Source: an uncultured Prevotella sp. | GTDB taxonomy: Bacteria; Bacteroidota; Bacteroidia; Bacteroidales; Bacteroidaceae | Assembly: GCA_905234355.1 (NCBI GenBank) | Contig: CAJOHP010000136.1 | Coordinates: forward strand, 1 to 7,713 | Reading direction: 5' to 3' | DNA: 7,713 nt | Made by a program: the position numbers and the translations under genes | In this document: piece after piece, positions 1-6,733 of the stretch | Numbering within the stretch: the stretch's first letter is position 1 | Layout of the letters: each line of letters opens with the position of its first letter | Notes under the pieces: generated by a model | Told to the model about the DNA's origin: nothing | Databases searched by the model: none | What the model saw: the letters and a program-made list of their open reading frames with translations, nothing else

Positions 1-2
1 TT

Positions 3-33
3 TACCCCCTAAACGACCCGCGTTTAGGGGGTA
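3..33. repeat. 13-bp perfect inverted repeat with 5-nt loop
   Basis: Arms 3-15 and 21-33 are perfectly complementary and enclose ACCCG. As RNA from either strand this would be a strong GC-containing hairpin. No run of T follows the plus-strand arm (GCGGAGT follows), and the region past the minus-strand arm is cut by the window edge. A terminator role for minus-strand transcripts is therefore possible but not shown. It is formed by the inverted first unit and first direct unit of the 22-bp array. Confidence 0.6.
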
Positions 34-99
34 GCGGAGTGCCGGCTAGGGGGTAGCTGATGTGCGTCTAGGGGGTAGACGGGGGTCGTTTAGGGGGTA
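3..99. repeat. Five-unit 22-bp-period array of TAGGGGGTA cores
   Basis: The 9-bp core TAGGGGGTA occurs at 25-33, 47-55, 69-77 and 91-99, and its reverse complement TACCCCCTA at 3-11. Core centres fall at 7, 29, 51, 73 and 95, exactly 22 bp apart, with 13-nt spacers of unrelated sequence. Each direct copy is followed by G and preceded by C or T. Two copies extend to a 17-bp form, CGTYTAGGGGGTAGACG (65-81 and 87-103), whose arms are self-complementary around the G5. Copies 1 and 2 form a 13-bp perfect inverted repeat (3-15 with 21-33, loop 16-20). The array may continue left of the window. Short tandem units of about 22 nt recall the BrickBuilt elements described in Porphyromonas gingivalis, but I cannot show that these are the same. 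Confidence 0.85.
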
Positions 100-195
100 G
101 ACGAACGGCATAGCTTACACCCCTCTGTAGCAAGTAGGCACAGTAAAGGAGCTAACGGGGGTCGGATGTTAGGCCAATCAGGTGGTGTCGGTAAG
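100..195. other. Intergenic spacer with no recognised feature
   Basis: Between the 22-bp array and the palindromic segment I see no gene, RNA or clear promoter. The only pattern is ACGGGGGTCG at 155-164, which repeats the 10 bases at 79-88 inside the array. Confidence 0.5.
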
Positions 196-264
196 TTATT
201 TTGGCATGCAGTGCCACACCATAGAGACGCTGACAGGCATAAAGCCCGTCCCTACTGCCTGTCC
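196..264 (-). repeat. Possible dispersed palindromic element downstream of comEC
   Basis: On the minus strand, starting 22 nt after the comEC stop, the arm GACAGGCA (263-256) pairs with TGCCTGTC (239-232). A competing tighter hairpin uses GACGGGC (250-244) with the same right arm, through one G-U pair and a 5-nt loop. A second small hairpin, TGGCA/TGCCA, lies at 202-216. The core GACAGGCATAAAGCCCGTC resembles palindromic REP-like sequences that I recall as dispersed in several bacterial genomes; this is memory, not a search. No poly-U tract follows, so it is not a classic terminator, though the structured RNA could end or protect the 3' end of the operon transcript. Confidence 0.35.
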
Positions 265-284
265 GAAAGCCATCGTCCCCCACC

Positions 285-1109
285 CTACAGCAGCCTCACT
301 TTGATGCCCCGCACCCTGACGACCAAGAGATAGAGTGTGACGATCAGGGCATAGACCAACAGGGTCTGCAGCGCCGAGGGATGGAGGCCATCCAGGGTGG
401 CATGAGGCCACGAGGCGATGGCGGCGAGCATCTGGCTCATGGTGCTGCCCACGAAGAGCAGCACCTGCCCCAGCCACGACACAGGCAGAAGCAGGTAGCA
501 CAGTCCGAGCCAGAGTATGGCATAGGCACAGGGGATGGCTACAACGTTGCTCAGCACAAACCATACGGGCAGCTGCCCAAAGTAGTGGGCCACGAGCGGC
601 GCCGTGCCCACCTGGGCGGCTATGCCCACAGCCACCAGCTGCCACAGCGCCGACAGGAAGGGGTAGCGCTGCAGACGACGGACAGGGCAGAGGCTGTCGA
701 GCACAGGCACGACCGTCAGTATGGAGAAGACGGAGAGGAAGGACAACTGGAAACCCACGTCGAAGAGGGCCATCGGACTGACCACCAGGATGACGATGGC
801 TGCGAAACAAAGCACATTGACCGTGGATGTGCGGCCGCCGCGCAGCACTGCCAGCGCGCCTACGGTGAGCATGAGTGCCGAGCGCACCACGCTGACACTG
901 AGTCCGGTAAGCAGGGCGAAGGCCCAACAGAGCGTCACAGTGAGCAGCACCATGACGCCGCTGCGGCGCCAGTAGGCAGGAAAGAGCGAGAACAGGCCCA
1001 ACAGAATGCCCATGTGCAGACCGCTGAGGGCCAGGATGTGCGACGTGCCGGCAGCGGCAAAGACCGCTCGCTGACTGCTGCTCAGGGCTGTGCGGTCGCC
1101 CAGCGTCAT
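285..1109 (-). CDS. comEC: ComEC/Rec2 Competence domain, downstream part of a frame-split gene
   Basis: This part encodes the multi-membrane-spanning Competence domain (ComEC/Rec2) of the inner-membrane channel that carries single-stranded DNA into the cytoplasm during natural transformation. From the ATG at 1109 it is 274 residues. It shows MTLGDR at the start, the conserved SHILALSGLHMG at 23-34, an RSALM segment, and the GFQLSFLSVFS motif, spread over roughly nine or ten hydrophobic helices. The frame stays open upstream to about 1262, but only the last few residues before the ATG (AALVGA) look like ComEC; farther up it is low-complexity Ala/Pro shadow sequence. The ATG overlaps the stop of the upstream part as ATGA, so coupled re-initiation is possible, but a broken single gene is likelier. 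The protein ends soon after the last helix (residues IKVRLL), with no metallo-beta-lactamase-like domain as in Bacillus ComEC. Confidence 0.85.
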   Translation of the reverse strand: MTLGDRTALSSSQRAVFAAAGTSHILALSGLHMGILLGLFSLFPAYWRRSGVMVLLTVTLCWAFALLTGLSVSVVRSALMLTVGALAVLRGGRTSTVNVLCFAAIVILVVSPMALFDVGFQLSFLSVFSILTVVPVLDSLCPVRRLQRYPFLSALWQLVAVGIAAQVGTAPLVAHYFGQLPVWFVLSNVVAIPCAYAILWLGLCYLLLPVSWLGQVLLFVGSTMSQMLAAIASWPHATLDGLHPSALQTLLVYALIVTLYLLVVRVRGIKVRLL

Positions 1110-1765
1110 GGCGCCCACAAGTGCGGCCGCGCCGCAAGGGCTCTGCAGCGCTGCAGCAGCTGGTGGCGCAGCCGCAGCGCACGAATGCGCAGGCGGTCGG
1201 TCCAAGGCAGAGTGCCCAACGGGAGGACACGAGGCTGCCAGTCGCTGCCGCGCACATAGCACCGCCCCGTGAAGCCGCCTGTGAGCAGGAAGCGCCCGTA
1301 GGCAAAGGTGCCGAGGCGGACGCTGTCGGTATTTTCTATGCGGGCACTCAGACTGATGCCGTCGCCAGGACGAAGGGCCAGGCTACGGCCGTCTTTCCAG
1401 AAATAGGCCTTCACCTTACGGCGCGTGGACACCATCAGCAGGTCGGCGGCCACCGTCTTGGGCTTCTCTACAGCCTCCGACACGACCACGGCATCGGCCA
1501 CATGCCACTGTCCGTCGTCGGCAAAGGTGAGACGTGTCTGCTCCCTGCCGGTGAGCAGCATGCCGAGCACCAGCACGCTGACGCCGATGCCGAGGCTCTG
1601 CGCCCTGGGCCACCGCCACATCAGCACCGTGGCGGCCAGACATGCCAGGAAAGGCCAGACGGTCAGGTATGGCCGCAGGCCGTCCTGCAGCATGATGCCC
1701 CCGACAAGGCATGACAGCGGAAAGAGCAGCTGCGAGGGTTGGATCATGTCGCGCCGGAGCATCAC
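1106..1765 (-). CDS. comEC: ComEC/Rec2 N-terminal domain (DUF4131-like), upstream part of a frame-split gene
   Basis: This is the 219-residue N-terminal part of ComEC. Three hydrophobic segments lie at about 14-27, 33-50 and 57-71, followed by a beta-rich soluble region (about 78-185) that fits the OB-fold-like DUF4131 domain. A GTG at 1765 or the adjacent ATG at 1762 can start it, 14 nt after the upstream gene, and no clear Shine-Dalgarno is visible. Real ComEC sequence runs to about LLQRCRAL (residues 204-211). It then drifts into non-homologous residues and stops at TGA (1108-1106), while the family sequence resumes in the -1 frame. One missing base, or a loss of 3n+1 bases, between about 1118 and 1150 would explain it. 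I see no X-XXY-YYZ slippery site there. Pseudogene, assembly error and genuine split gene all remain possible. Confidence 0.82.
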   Translation of the reverse strand: MMLRRDMIQPSQLLFPLSCLVGGIMLQDGLRPYLTVWPFLACLAATVLMWRWPRAQSLGIGVSVLVLGMLLTGREQTRLTFADDGQWHVADAVVVSEAVEKPKTVAADLLMVSTRRKVKAYFWKDGRSLALRPGDGISLSARIENTDSVRLGTFAYGRFLLTGGFTGRCYVRGSDWQPRVLPLGTLPWTDRLRIRALRLRHQLLQRCRALAARPHLWAP

Positions 1766-1779
1766 TGCACACTTTTGGT

Positions 1780-3708
1780 CTACAACAGATAGCCGAACTG
1801 CTTGAGGCGTGACTCAAACTTCGCCTGGTCGGCCACACGCACCAGGATGCGGTAGCCCTCGGCACGCACGACCAGTTGCCGCAGCTTCTCGTCGCTGGTG
1901 AGCAGGCGGATGAGGTCGGTATTGTCGGGCTCGACGACATAGTGCTGGTAGGATGTGGCATCCTTCTTCAGCGGATGGCAGTGCTGCAGGAGCGAGTCGA
2001 AGAACTGCTTCCACAGCGGGGGCAGGTCGCTGCTGATGAACTGCCGGAAGATGGTAATGTTTTTCTCCACATCGTCCTTGCTCTTGCAGTTGGCCAGGAA
2101 GGAGCTGGCCGACGTCTCGTAGCGATTGGTGGAGATGCGCACCGAACTGTCTTTGAGCAGCTGTTCGTAGGGGTTGGGATTGACGAGCGAGCGGATGATG
2201 AGCCGCTCGAGGTCGAGTTCGAAGTAGGCCTGCTGGTCGAAGTGAGGTGCCTCGTATGTGCTGTCGATGCCGAGTGCATAGCGCCCCAGGGCCGTAAGCC
2301 GCAGGCACTCCACGCGTGCGAAGGGCGACTCCGGGCGGTGCAGCGACGAGAGGGCCACCTCGGCCACACCCAGGCTGCACAGCATCAGGCTGAAAGCTTG
2401 CAGGACGGTCAGGCCAAACTCGGTAAAGAAGCTGTCGGCTGAAATCTGCTTGTGGCTGTACTCGTTGGTCAGGTCGGCGCTATCGCTCATATTAGCCGGG
2501 CTGAACACCATGCCCAGATAGTCGGTTTCGGTCGTGCAGGCGGGCACGATGGCCGACTGCTGCAGCACGCCGGCCACGTCGACCCACTCACGTGGATGGA
2601 TGGTAAGGGTCGACTTGAAGAAGGCCAGCAGGTCAGTAAGTGTGTTTTCCTCTACGAGCTGTCGGCGCAGCCCCTTGATGTGGGGCAGGAGCAAGGGCAG
2701 GAGCATGTAAGACAGCCGGAAGAACTGGGTGCCAAACATATTTCGCATGACAGTCTCTAACGACTCACTGCCGTCTCGCCGGAAGCGCAGCACATGATAG
2801 TCGTAGGCCAGCAGCTCTATCCAGTAGCGGGCGCGCAGTCCCTCCTGCGCACTGCCTTTGACGGCATCGTCGGCGAATATCTCGGCGAGTCCCAGCGACT
2901 TGGCTATGCGCTTGACGTCGGTCAGCCCCACTCCCTTCTGTCGCATCTGCACCTTGCCCGCCTTGAGCAGTCCCTTCATCAGCGGAAACTTGGCCACGCT
3001 GTCCACCTCGAGGTTGCACACGGTGTAGCCCGACGACGGCAGCTCGTCGCGGATGAGGGCAGCCCTGAGCTCCGTCTTTGAGCAGAACATGCGGGCAAAG
3101 AAAGGATAGACGGCAACGGGCAGCATGAGAAACGTCTCGTACTGTCGGAAGCCGTAGCGCACGACAGTGGCCGACGGTGCCCGTAGCTGCTTGAGAAACA
3201 TGAGCTCTGGCTGTGAGAGCTTCTCCGTGTTGTTATAGCGATAGTAGCCGTTGTGCTTTTCCGTCACTACGAGCGAGTCGACCTTGAGTATGCCCTTTGC
3301 CTCACGCTCGGTGATGTAGGGATTGCCGAGCAGCCTCTGGTAGAGCTGGCGCTGCTCCTTGCTGAGCCGCTTGTAGAAGTACTCCAGGTTTTTCGGCTGG
3401 CAGAGCAAAAGGGCCAGTCCGCGTGACATGTCTATCTTGTTGGTGCCCTGACTGAAGAGTCCTTGCAGCTCGGTGGCAGGCCGGTTGGTGCCATTGCGCA
3501 TCTGCACCAGCACGAGGGCGCCGGAGCGCAGCAAGGGATGGAAGGCCTGGCACATGGCCCACAGTTGGTTCTTGGTGAGTCCGTCGCAGAGCCGGCTGGT
3601 CGCCTCCTGCCACCTCTCTTGGTCTGGCTCGGTGAATATCAGGGTATGGGCGTCACCCGTCGGCCCACTCAGGCCGAAGAGTCGCTCCAGTTCTTCTTTC
3701 TTTGTCAT
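1780..3708 (-). CDS. Unrecognised 642-residue protein, possible helicase-associated factor
   Basis: I do not recognise a named family for the whole protein. It is 642 residues, soluble, with no signal peptide or membrane segment, and has no Walker motifs. Two parts give a clue. LRLTALGRYALG (469-480) looks like the end of a winged-helix fold of the kind seen in XPB-associated domains. The last 28 residues (GYRILVRVADQAKFESRL and after) resemble the Helicase_C_3 (XPB/Ssl2 N-terminal-like) fold. The middle is rich in short helices. The ATG at 3708 lies 18 nt after the helicase stop, preceded only by the weak purine run AGAGAT, and its own stop is 14 nt before comEC, so it is almost certainly co-transcribed with both. 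A role as DNA-binding partner or regulator of the adjacent SNF2 protein is inference from position and this weak similarity. Confidence 0.8.
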   Translation of the reverse strand: MTKKEELERLFGLSGPTGDAHTLIFTEPDQERWQEATSRLCDGLTKNQLWAMCQAFHPLLRSGALVLVQMRNGTNRPATELQGLFSQGTNKIDMSRGLALLLCQPKNLEYFYKRLSKEQRQLYQRLLGNPYITEREAKGILKVDSLVVTEKHNGYYRYNNTEKLSQPELMFLKQLRAPSATVVRYGFRQYETFLMLPVAVYPFFARMFCSKTELRAALIRDELPSSGYTVCNLEVDSVAKFPLMKGLLKAGKVQMRQKGVGLTDVKRIAKSLGLAEIFADDAVKGSAQEGLRARYWIELLAYDYHVLRFRRDGSESLETVMRNMFGTQFFRLSYMLLPLLLPHIKGLRRQLVEENTLTDLLAFFKSTLTIHPREWVDVAGVLQQSAIVPACTTETDYLGMVFSPANMSDSADLTNEYSHKQISADSFFTEFGLTVLQAFSLMLCSLGVAEVALSSLHRPESPFARVECLRLTALGRYALGIDSTYEAPHFDQQAYFELDLERLIIRSLVNPNPYEQLLKDSSVRISTNRYETSASSFLANCKSKDDVEKNITIFRQFISSDLPPLWKQFFDSLLQHCHPLKKDATSYQHYVVEPDNTDLIRLLTSDEKLRQLVVRAEGYRILVRVADQAKFESRLKQFGYLL

Positions 3709-3726
3709 ATCTCTATGTTGTCGTTG

Positions 3727-6546
3727 CTAACTGCCCAAGATGAACTTGATGTCGTCTTCGGTGAGTTGTTTGGTCATGCTCTGGTCGCCCTGTATCAGGC
3801 TGTCGGCCAGGTCTTTCTTCTTCTGCTGCAGCAGTCTGATCTTCTCCTCGATGGTGTCGCGGGTGATGAGGGCGTAGCTCATCACCTTGGCTTTCTGCCC
3901 CATGCGGTGCAGACGGTTGATGGCCTGCTCCTCGGCGGCCTTGTTCCACCATGGCTCAAAGATGTAGACGGTGTCGGCCACGGTGAGGTTGAGTCCCACG
4001 CCGCCTGTCTTCAGCGTCATGAGCAGGGCACGGCAGCCGGCATCCTGCTGGAAGCGCTCTATCACGGCGCGGCGGTCGTGGGTGGAGCCGGTCATCGTGG
4101 CATAGTCGATGCCCATCTCAGAGAGACGGTCGCCCACAAGCTCTATGCCGGCTATGAAATTGAAGAACACCACCACCTTGTGTCCTCCGGCCACGGCCTC
4201 CTCTATCGACTCGCAGAGCAGCGGTATCTTGGGCGAGGCCACGGTGCCGTCGGTCAGGCTCTCGGGCACCGACGAGATGCGTCGCAGCTCCGAGAGGGCC
4301 TGAAACATGACCATCTGCGAGCGCTCGAGGCCCTGCTCGTCGATGGTTTTCCCCACGAGCTGCTGGTAGTACTGGCGCCGCTGCTCGTAGAAGCGGCGGT
4401 GGTCGTCGTCCATCTCGACATAGAGCGTCTGCTCCATACGGTCGGGCAGCTCCTTGAGCACATCCTTCTTCAGCCGGCGGAGCATGAAGGGGAAGATCTT
4501 GCGGCGCAGGCTCTCGGTGGCCTCCTTGTCGCCGTCACGCTGTATGGGGTAGGCATAAGTGCGGTTGAAGTCGTCGGCCGACCCAAGCATCGCGGGGTTG
4601 AGGAAGCGAAAGAGGGAATAGAGCTCGGAGAGATTGTTTTCGATGGGTGTGCCCGAGAGGGCCAGGCGGTGCTTGCCGCTGAGCAGGAGCACGGCCTGCG
4701 TGACCTGCGAGGCCAGGTTCTTGATGTTCTGGCTCTCGTCGAGGATGATGTAGTGGAACTGCTGCTGGCGCAGCACCTCGATGTCGTTGCGCACGAGGGC
4801 GTAGGTGGTGAGCACGAGCTGCTGCTTCATGGCCTCCTCAAGGTTGCGCTGCTGGCCATAATATATATAATAGGTGAGCTGGGGTGCAAACTTGCCGAGC
4901 TCGTCCTGCCAGTTGAAGAGCAGTGAGCGGGGCATGACGATGAGCGAGGGGGCCGTTTTTCCACCCTTCTCCTTGTAGACACGGGTGAGCATGGTGATGG
5001 TCTGCAGCGTCTTGCCCAGGCCCATGTCGTCGGCCAGACAGCCGCCCATGTTGTTGTCGTAGAGATAGCTGATCCACTTCACACCTTCCTTCTGGTAGCT
5101 GCGCAGCGTGGCTCGCACGTCGCGCGTCTGCAGCCGCTTGGCAGGCAGCTGGCTGAATCCCTCATAGAACTGGCGGTGATGCTCAAAGGCCTCGCCCTCG
5201 AGACGCTCCTGCAGGAGGTGCTCTATCTCGGGCAGGTCGAAGAACGACACGCGTATCTTGTCCGTCTTGCCCTTCTCCGCCTTCTTGAAGATGCGCTCCA
5301 GACGGCGCACGTAGCCCTCGTCGATGAGGGCGCGGTTGCCGTCGCTCAGGGTGATGTAGTGCTGCTTCTGCCACTGCTGCAGGAACTTGCGCAGCGACAT
5401 CTGCTCGCCGTCGAGGTCCATCGTGGCCGTGCCCTCGAGGAAGTCGATGCCGCTGGAGAGCCCCAGCTTCATCTTCGGCCTGACGGCTTTCACCCTGTAC
5501 TCACGCAGCTTCTCGGCGCCGAGCAGCTGATAGCGGCTGGCCAGCAGGGGCAGTGCCTGGAGCAGGAAGGGGCCGGCCGTCTCTTGCGGCACGATGAACT
5601 CGCCGCCCTGCGCCCACACCTCCTTGGCGGCGGTGCGGCTGGGGGCATAGCTCTGTATCATCTTGCGCAGGTCGTCGGCATCGGCGGCAAAGTCGCTCTG
5701 CACCACACGGCGCAGCAGCACACGCTGCTCCATCTCCTGCAGCTGGGCCACGCAGGTGAGGTCGAAGCGCTCGCCGAAGTCGGCAGGCATGCCTTGCAGC
5801 GTGTGGCTCAGGCGCAGATAGAGCGCCATGTCGGCATCGACCTTCTCTATCATCAGCGTGGCGACGGTACCTACGGTCTGGTCAGACTGTACCAGCCCGA
5901 TGGGCATGGCCCCGGCACTCAGCTCCAGCGCCAGCTCTACGTTGTCCACATAGGAGTAGAACACCGAGAGATACTGCTCGAGCATGTTCCGGGGAAAAGA
6001 CTCGATGAAGAAGGTCAGCCGCTGATAGTTCTCGCCTAAGGAGGCGATGGGGTGTATGGTGCTGCCGACGAGGGCAAACACGTCGCTGAGCAGGAGGAAG
6101 GACGAGGGGGCACCATCGGGTGTGACAGCCAGCAGGTCGGGGCGCATGACATCGCCGTCGGACGTGACACGCAGCACGACGCGCGCCTCTCTCTGGCTCA
6201 CGCTGAGGGGCTGCATCTGGCTGTCTACGAGATTGTCGCAGCGCAGCAGGGCAAAGAGCAGGTAGGGGTAGTCGCTCAGCTGCACCATCTCGTCGGCACC
6301 CGTCCAGCTGATGCGCATGAGCTGCTCCTGGCGCACGGCCTCGAGCATGCGCAGCACGTTGAACGTCTCGCCCTGGTAGAGCCGGTAGTCGGGCGTCACG
6401 GTCTCACCCTTGCCGTCGACCACGCTCAGCATGGCCACGCCCTGCGAGAAGCCTATCTGGAAGAACACCTTCACCTTGCCGGTGTGCGTGACAGCGCCCT
6501 GGCTGACGAAGGCCGTCTTCTGAAATCGGTTCAGAAAGTCATTCAT
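3727..6546 (-). CDS. SNF2-family DEAD/DEAH-box helicase (dsDNA translocase ATPase)
   Basis: An ATP-dependent double-stranded DNA translocase of the SNF2/Rad54-like group, 939 residues from the ATG at 6546. The helicase core fills the C-terminal half. Motif I is DDMGLGKT (K512), motif Ia is in LIVMPRSLLFNW, motif II is DESQ (603-606, Ser in place of the common Ala), motif III is SGTPIENN (S631), then FMLRRLKKDV. The second RecA lobe has TGGVGLNL, EPWW and motif VI HRMGQ with arginine finger R881. All catalytic residues look intact. The first about 450 residues contain no motif I recognise and no visible SWIM zinc-binding cysteine set. A longer start at 6588 would need TTG and lies within the promoter -7 element, so it is rejected. 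It is first gene of the three-gene run. Its substrate is unknown; family members remodel protein-DNA complexes. Confidence 0.95.
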   Translation of the reverse strand: MNDFLNRFQKTAFVSQGAVTHTGKVKVFFQIGFSQGVAMLSVVDGKGETVTPDYRLYQGETFNVLRMLEAVRQEQLMRISWTGADEMVQLSDYPYLLFALLRCDNLVDSQMQPLSVSQREARVVLRVTSDGDVMRPDLLAVTPDGAPSSFLLLSDVFALVGSTIHPIASLGENYQRLTFFIESFPRNMLEQYLSVFYSYVDNVELALELSAGAMPIGLVQSDQTVGTVATLMIEKVDADMALYLRLSHTLQGMPADFGERFDLTCVAQLQEMEQRVLLRRVVQSDFAADADDLRKMIQSYAPSRTAAKEVWAQGGEFIVPQETAGPFLLQALPLLASRYQLLGAEKLREYRVKAVRPKMKLGLSSGIDFLEGTATMDLDGEQMSLRKFLQQWQKQHYITLSDGNRALIDEGYVRRLERIFKKAEKGKTDKIRVSFFDLPEIEHLLQERLEGEAFEHHRQFYEGFSQLPAKRLQTRDVRATLRSYQKEGVKWISYLYDNNMGGCLADDMGLGKTLQTITMLTRVYKEKGGKTAPSLIVMPRSLLFNWQDELGKFAPQLTYYIYYGQQRNLEEAMKQQLVLTTYALVRNDIEVLRQQQFHYIILDESQNIKNLASQVTQAVLLLSGKHRLALSGTPIENNLSELYSLFRFLNPAMLGSADDFNRTYAYPIQRDGDKEATESLRRKIFPFMLRRLKKDVLKELPDRMEQTLYVEMDDDHRRFYEQRRQYYQQLVGKTIDEQGLERSQMVMFQALSELRRISSVPESLTDGTVASPKIPLLCESIEEAVAGGHKVVVFFNFIAGIELVGDRLSEMGIDYATMTGSTHDRRAVIERFQQDAGCRALLMTLKTGGVGLNLTVADTVYIFEPWWNKAAEEQAINRLHRMGQKAKVMSYALITRDTIEEKIRLLQQKKKDLADSLIQGDQSMTKQLTEDDIKFILGS

Positions 6547-6585
6547 TGCTATGCAAAGATTCTGGAAAGTGAATACATGAGACTG

Positions 6586-6617
6586 CAAAAGTAATCAATT
6601 AAAGGCAAACGGCCAAA
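6586..6617 (-). promoter_or_regulatory. Bacteroidetes-type promoter for the helicase/comEC operon
   Basis: On the minus strand, TTTG (6617-6614) is followed after 20 nt by TACTTTTG (6593-6586). This matches the Bacteroidetes housekeeping consensus TTTG-N19-21-TANNTTTG exactly. Transcription should begin near 6580, leaving a leader of about 34 nt before the ATG at 6546. The leader has no Shine-Dalgarno and is AT-rich (CTTTGCATAGCA before the ATG), as is usual in this phylum. A second TTTG-containing match (AATCTTTG, 6563-6556) has poor spacing and would give an almost leaderless mRNA. Confidence 0.7.
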
Positions 6618-6623
6618 CAAACG

Positions 6624-6641
6624 ACAGCACAATTGCGCTGT
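6624..6641. promoter_or_regulatory. 18-bp near-perfect palindrome, candidate operator
   Basis: ACAGCACAATTGCGCTGT is self-complementary at 16 of 18 positions; only the A/C pair flanking the central CAATTG breaks the symmetry. It sits directly upstream of the -33 element of the helicase promoter, at about -44 to -61, where an activator commonly binds. A further ACAGC at 6650-6654 continues the arm motif at the same 13-bp step (6624, 6637, 6650). No regulator can be named. Confidence 0.45.
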
Positions 6642-6695
6642 GCGCGACAACAGCAAAACAGAAGTAAATCAAGAATACGGCCCTTTTACACAAAT

Positions 6696-6717
6696 CGGCA
6701 TACCTTCCGACATGCCG
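6696..6717. promoter_or_regulatory. Inverted repeat CGGCAT-N10-ATGCCG, candidate operator for the permease
   Basis: The two 6-bp arms at 6696-6701 and 6712-6717 are perfectly complementary, with a 10-bp spacer. The dyad covers about -51 to -30 relative to the expected start of the permease transcript, just where a -33 TTTG should be and is missing. This would suit an activator-dependent promoter. Short arms make chance occurrence quite possible. Confidence 0.3.
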
Positions 6718-6733
6718 TCTCAACGATTATCCG

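Noticed and set aside
3..99. CRISPR array
   Set aside because: The repeated core is only 9-11 bp, spacers are 13 nt, one unit is inverted, and no cas gene is near.
167..331. Plus-strand 54-codon frame from the ATG at 167
   Set aside because: It runs through the palindromic element and into the 3' end of comEC, with no recognisable protein pattern; likely a chance frame in repeat sequence.
1106..1150. Programmed -1 ribosomal frameshift in comEC
   Set aside because: No slippery heptamer of the X-XXY-YYZ type is visible where homology changes frame; a simple indel or coupled re-initiation explains it better.
381..1259. Plus-strand open frame of 292 codons opposite comEC
   Set aside because: Rich in His, Gln, Arg and Glu with no domain; it mirrors the clear membrane protein on the minus strand.
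196..1305. Minus-strand 369-codon frame overlapping comEC
   Set aside because: Composition is Arg/Cys/His/Pro-rich without motifs, while the overlapping frame has clear ComEC motifs. Its end overlaps the palindromic element.
3463..4926. Plus-strand open frame of 487 codons opposite the helicase and unknown gene
   Set aside because: It spans the boundary of two well-supported minus-strand genes, is composed of low-complexity His/Leu/Gly/Val-rich sequence, and is explained by GC-rich third positions on the other strand.
6547..6588. Longer helicase N-terminus from a TTG at 6588
   Set aside because: The TTG overlaps the -7 element of a consensus promoter, upstream of the expected transcription start; the ATG at 6546 begins a normal protein.
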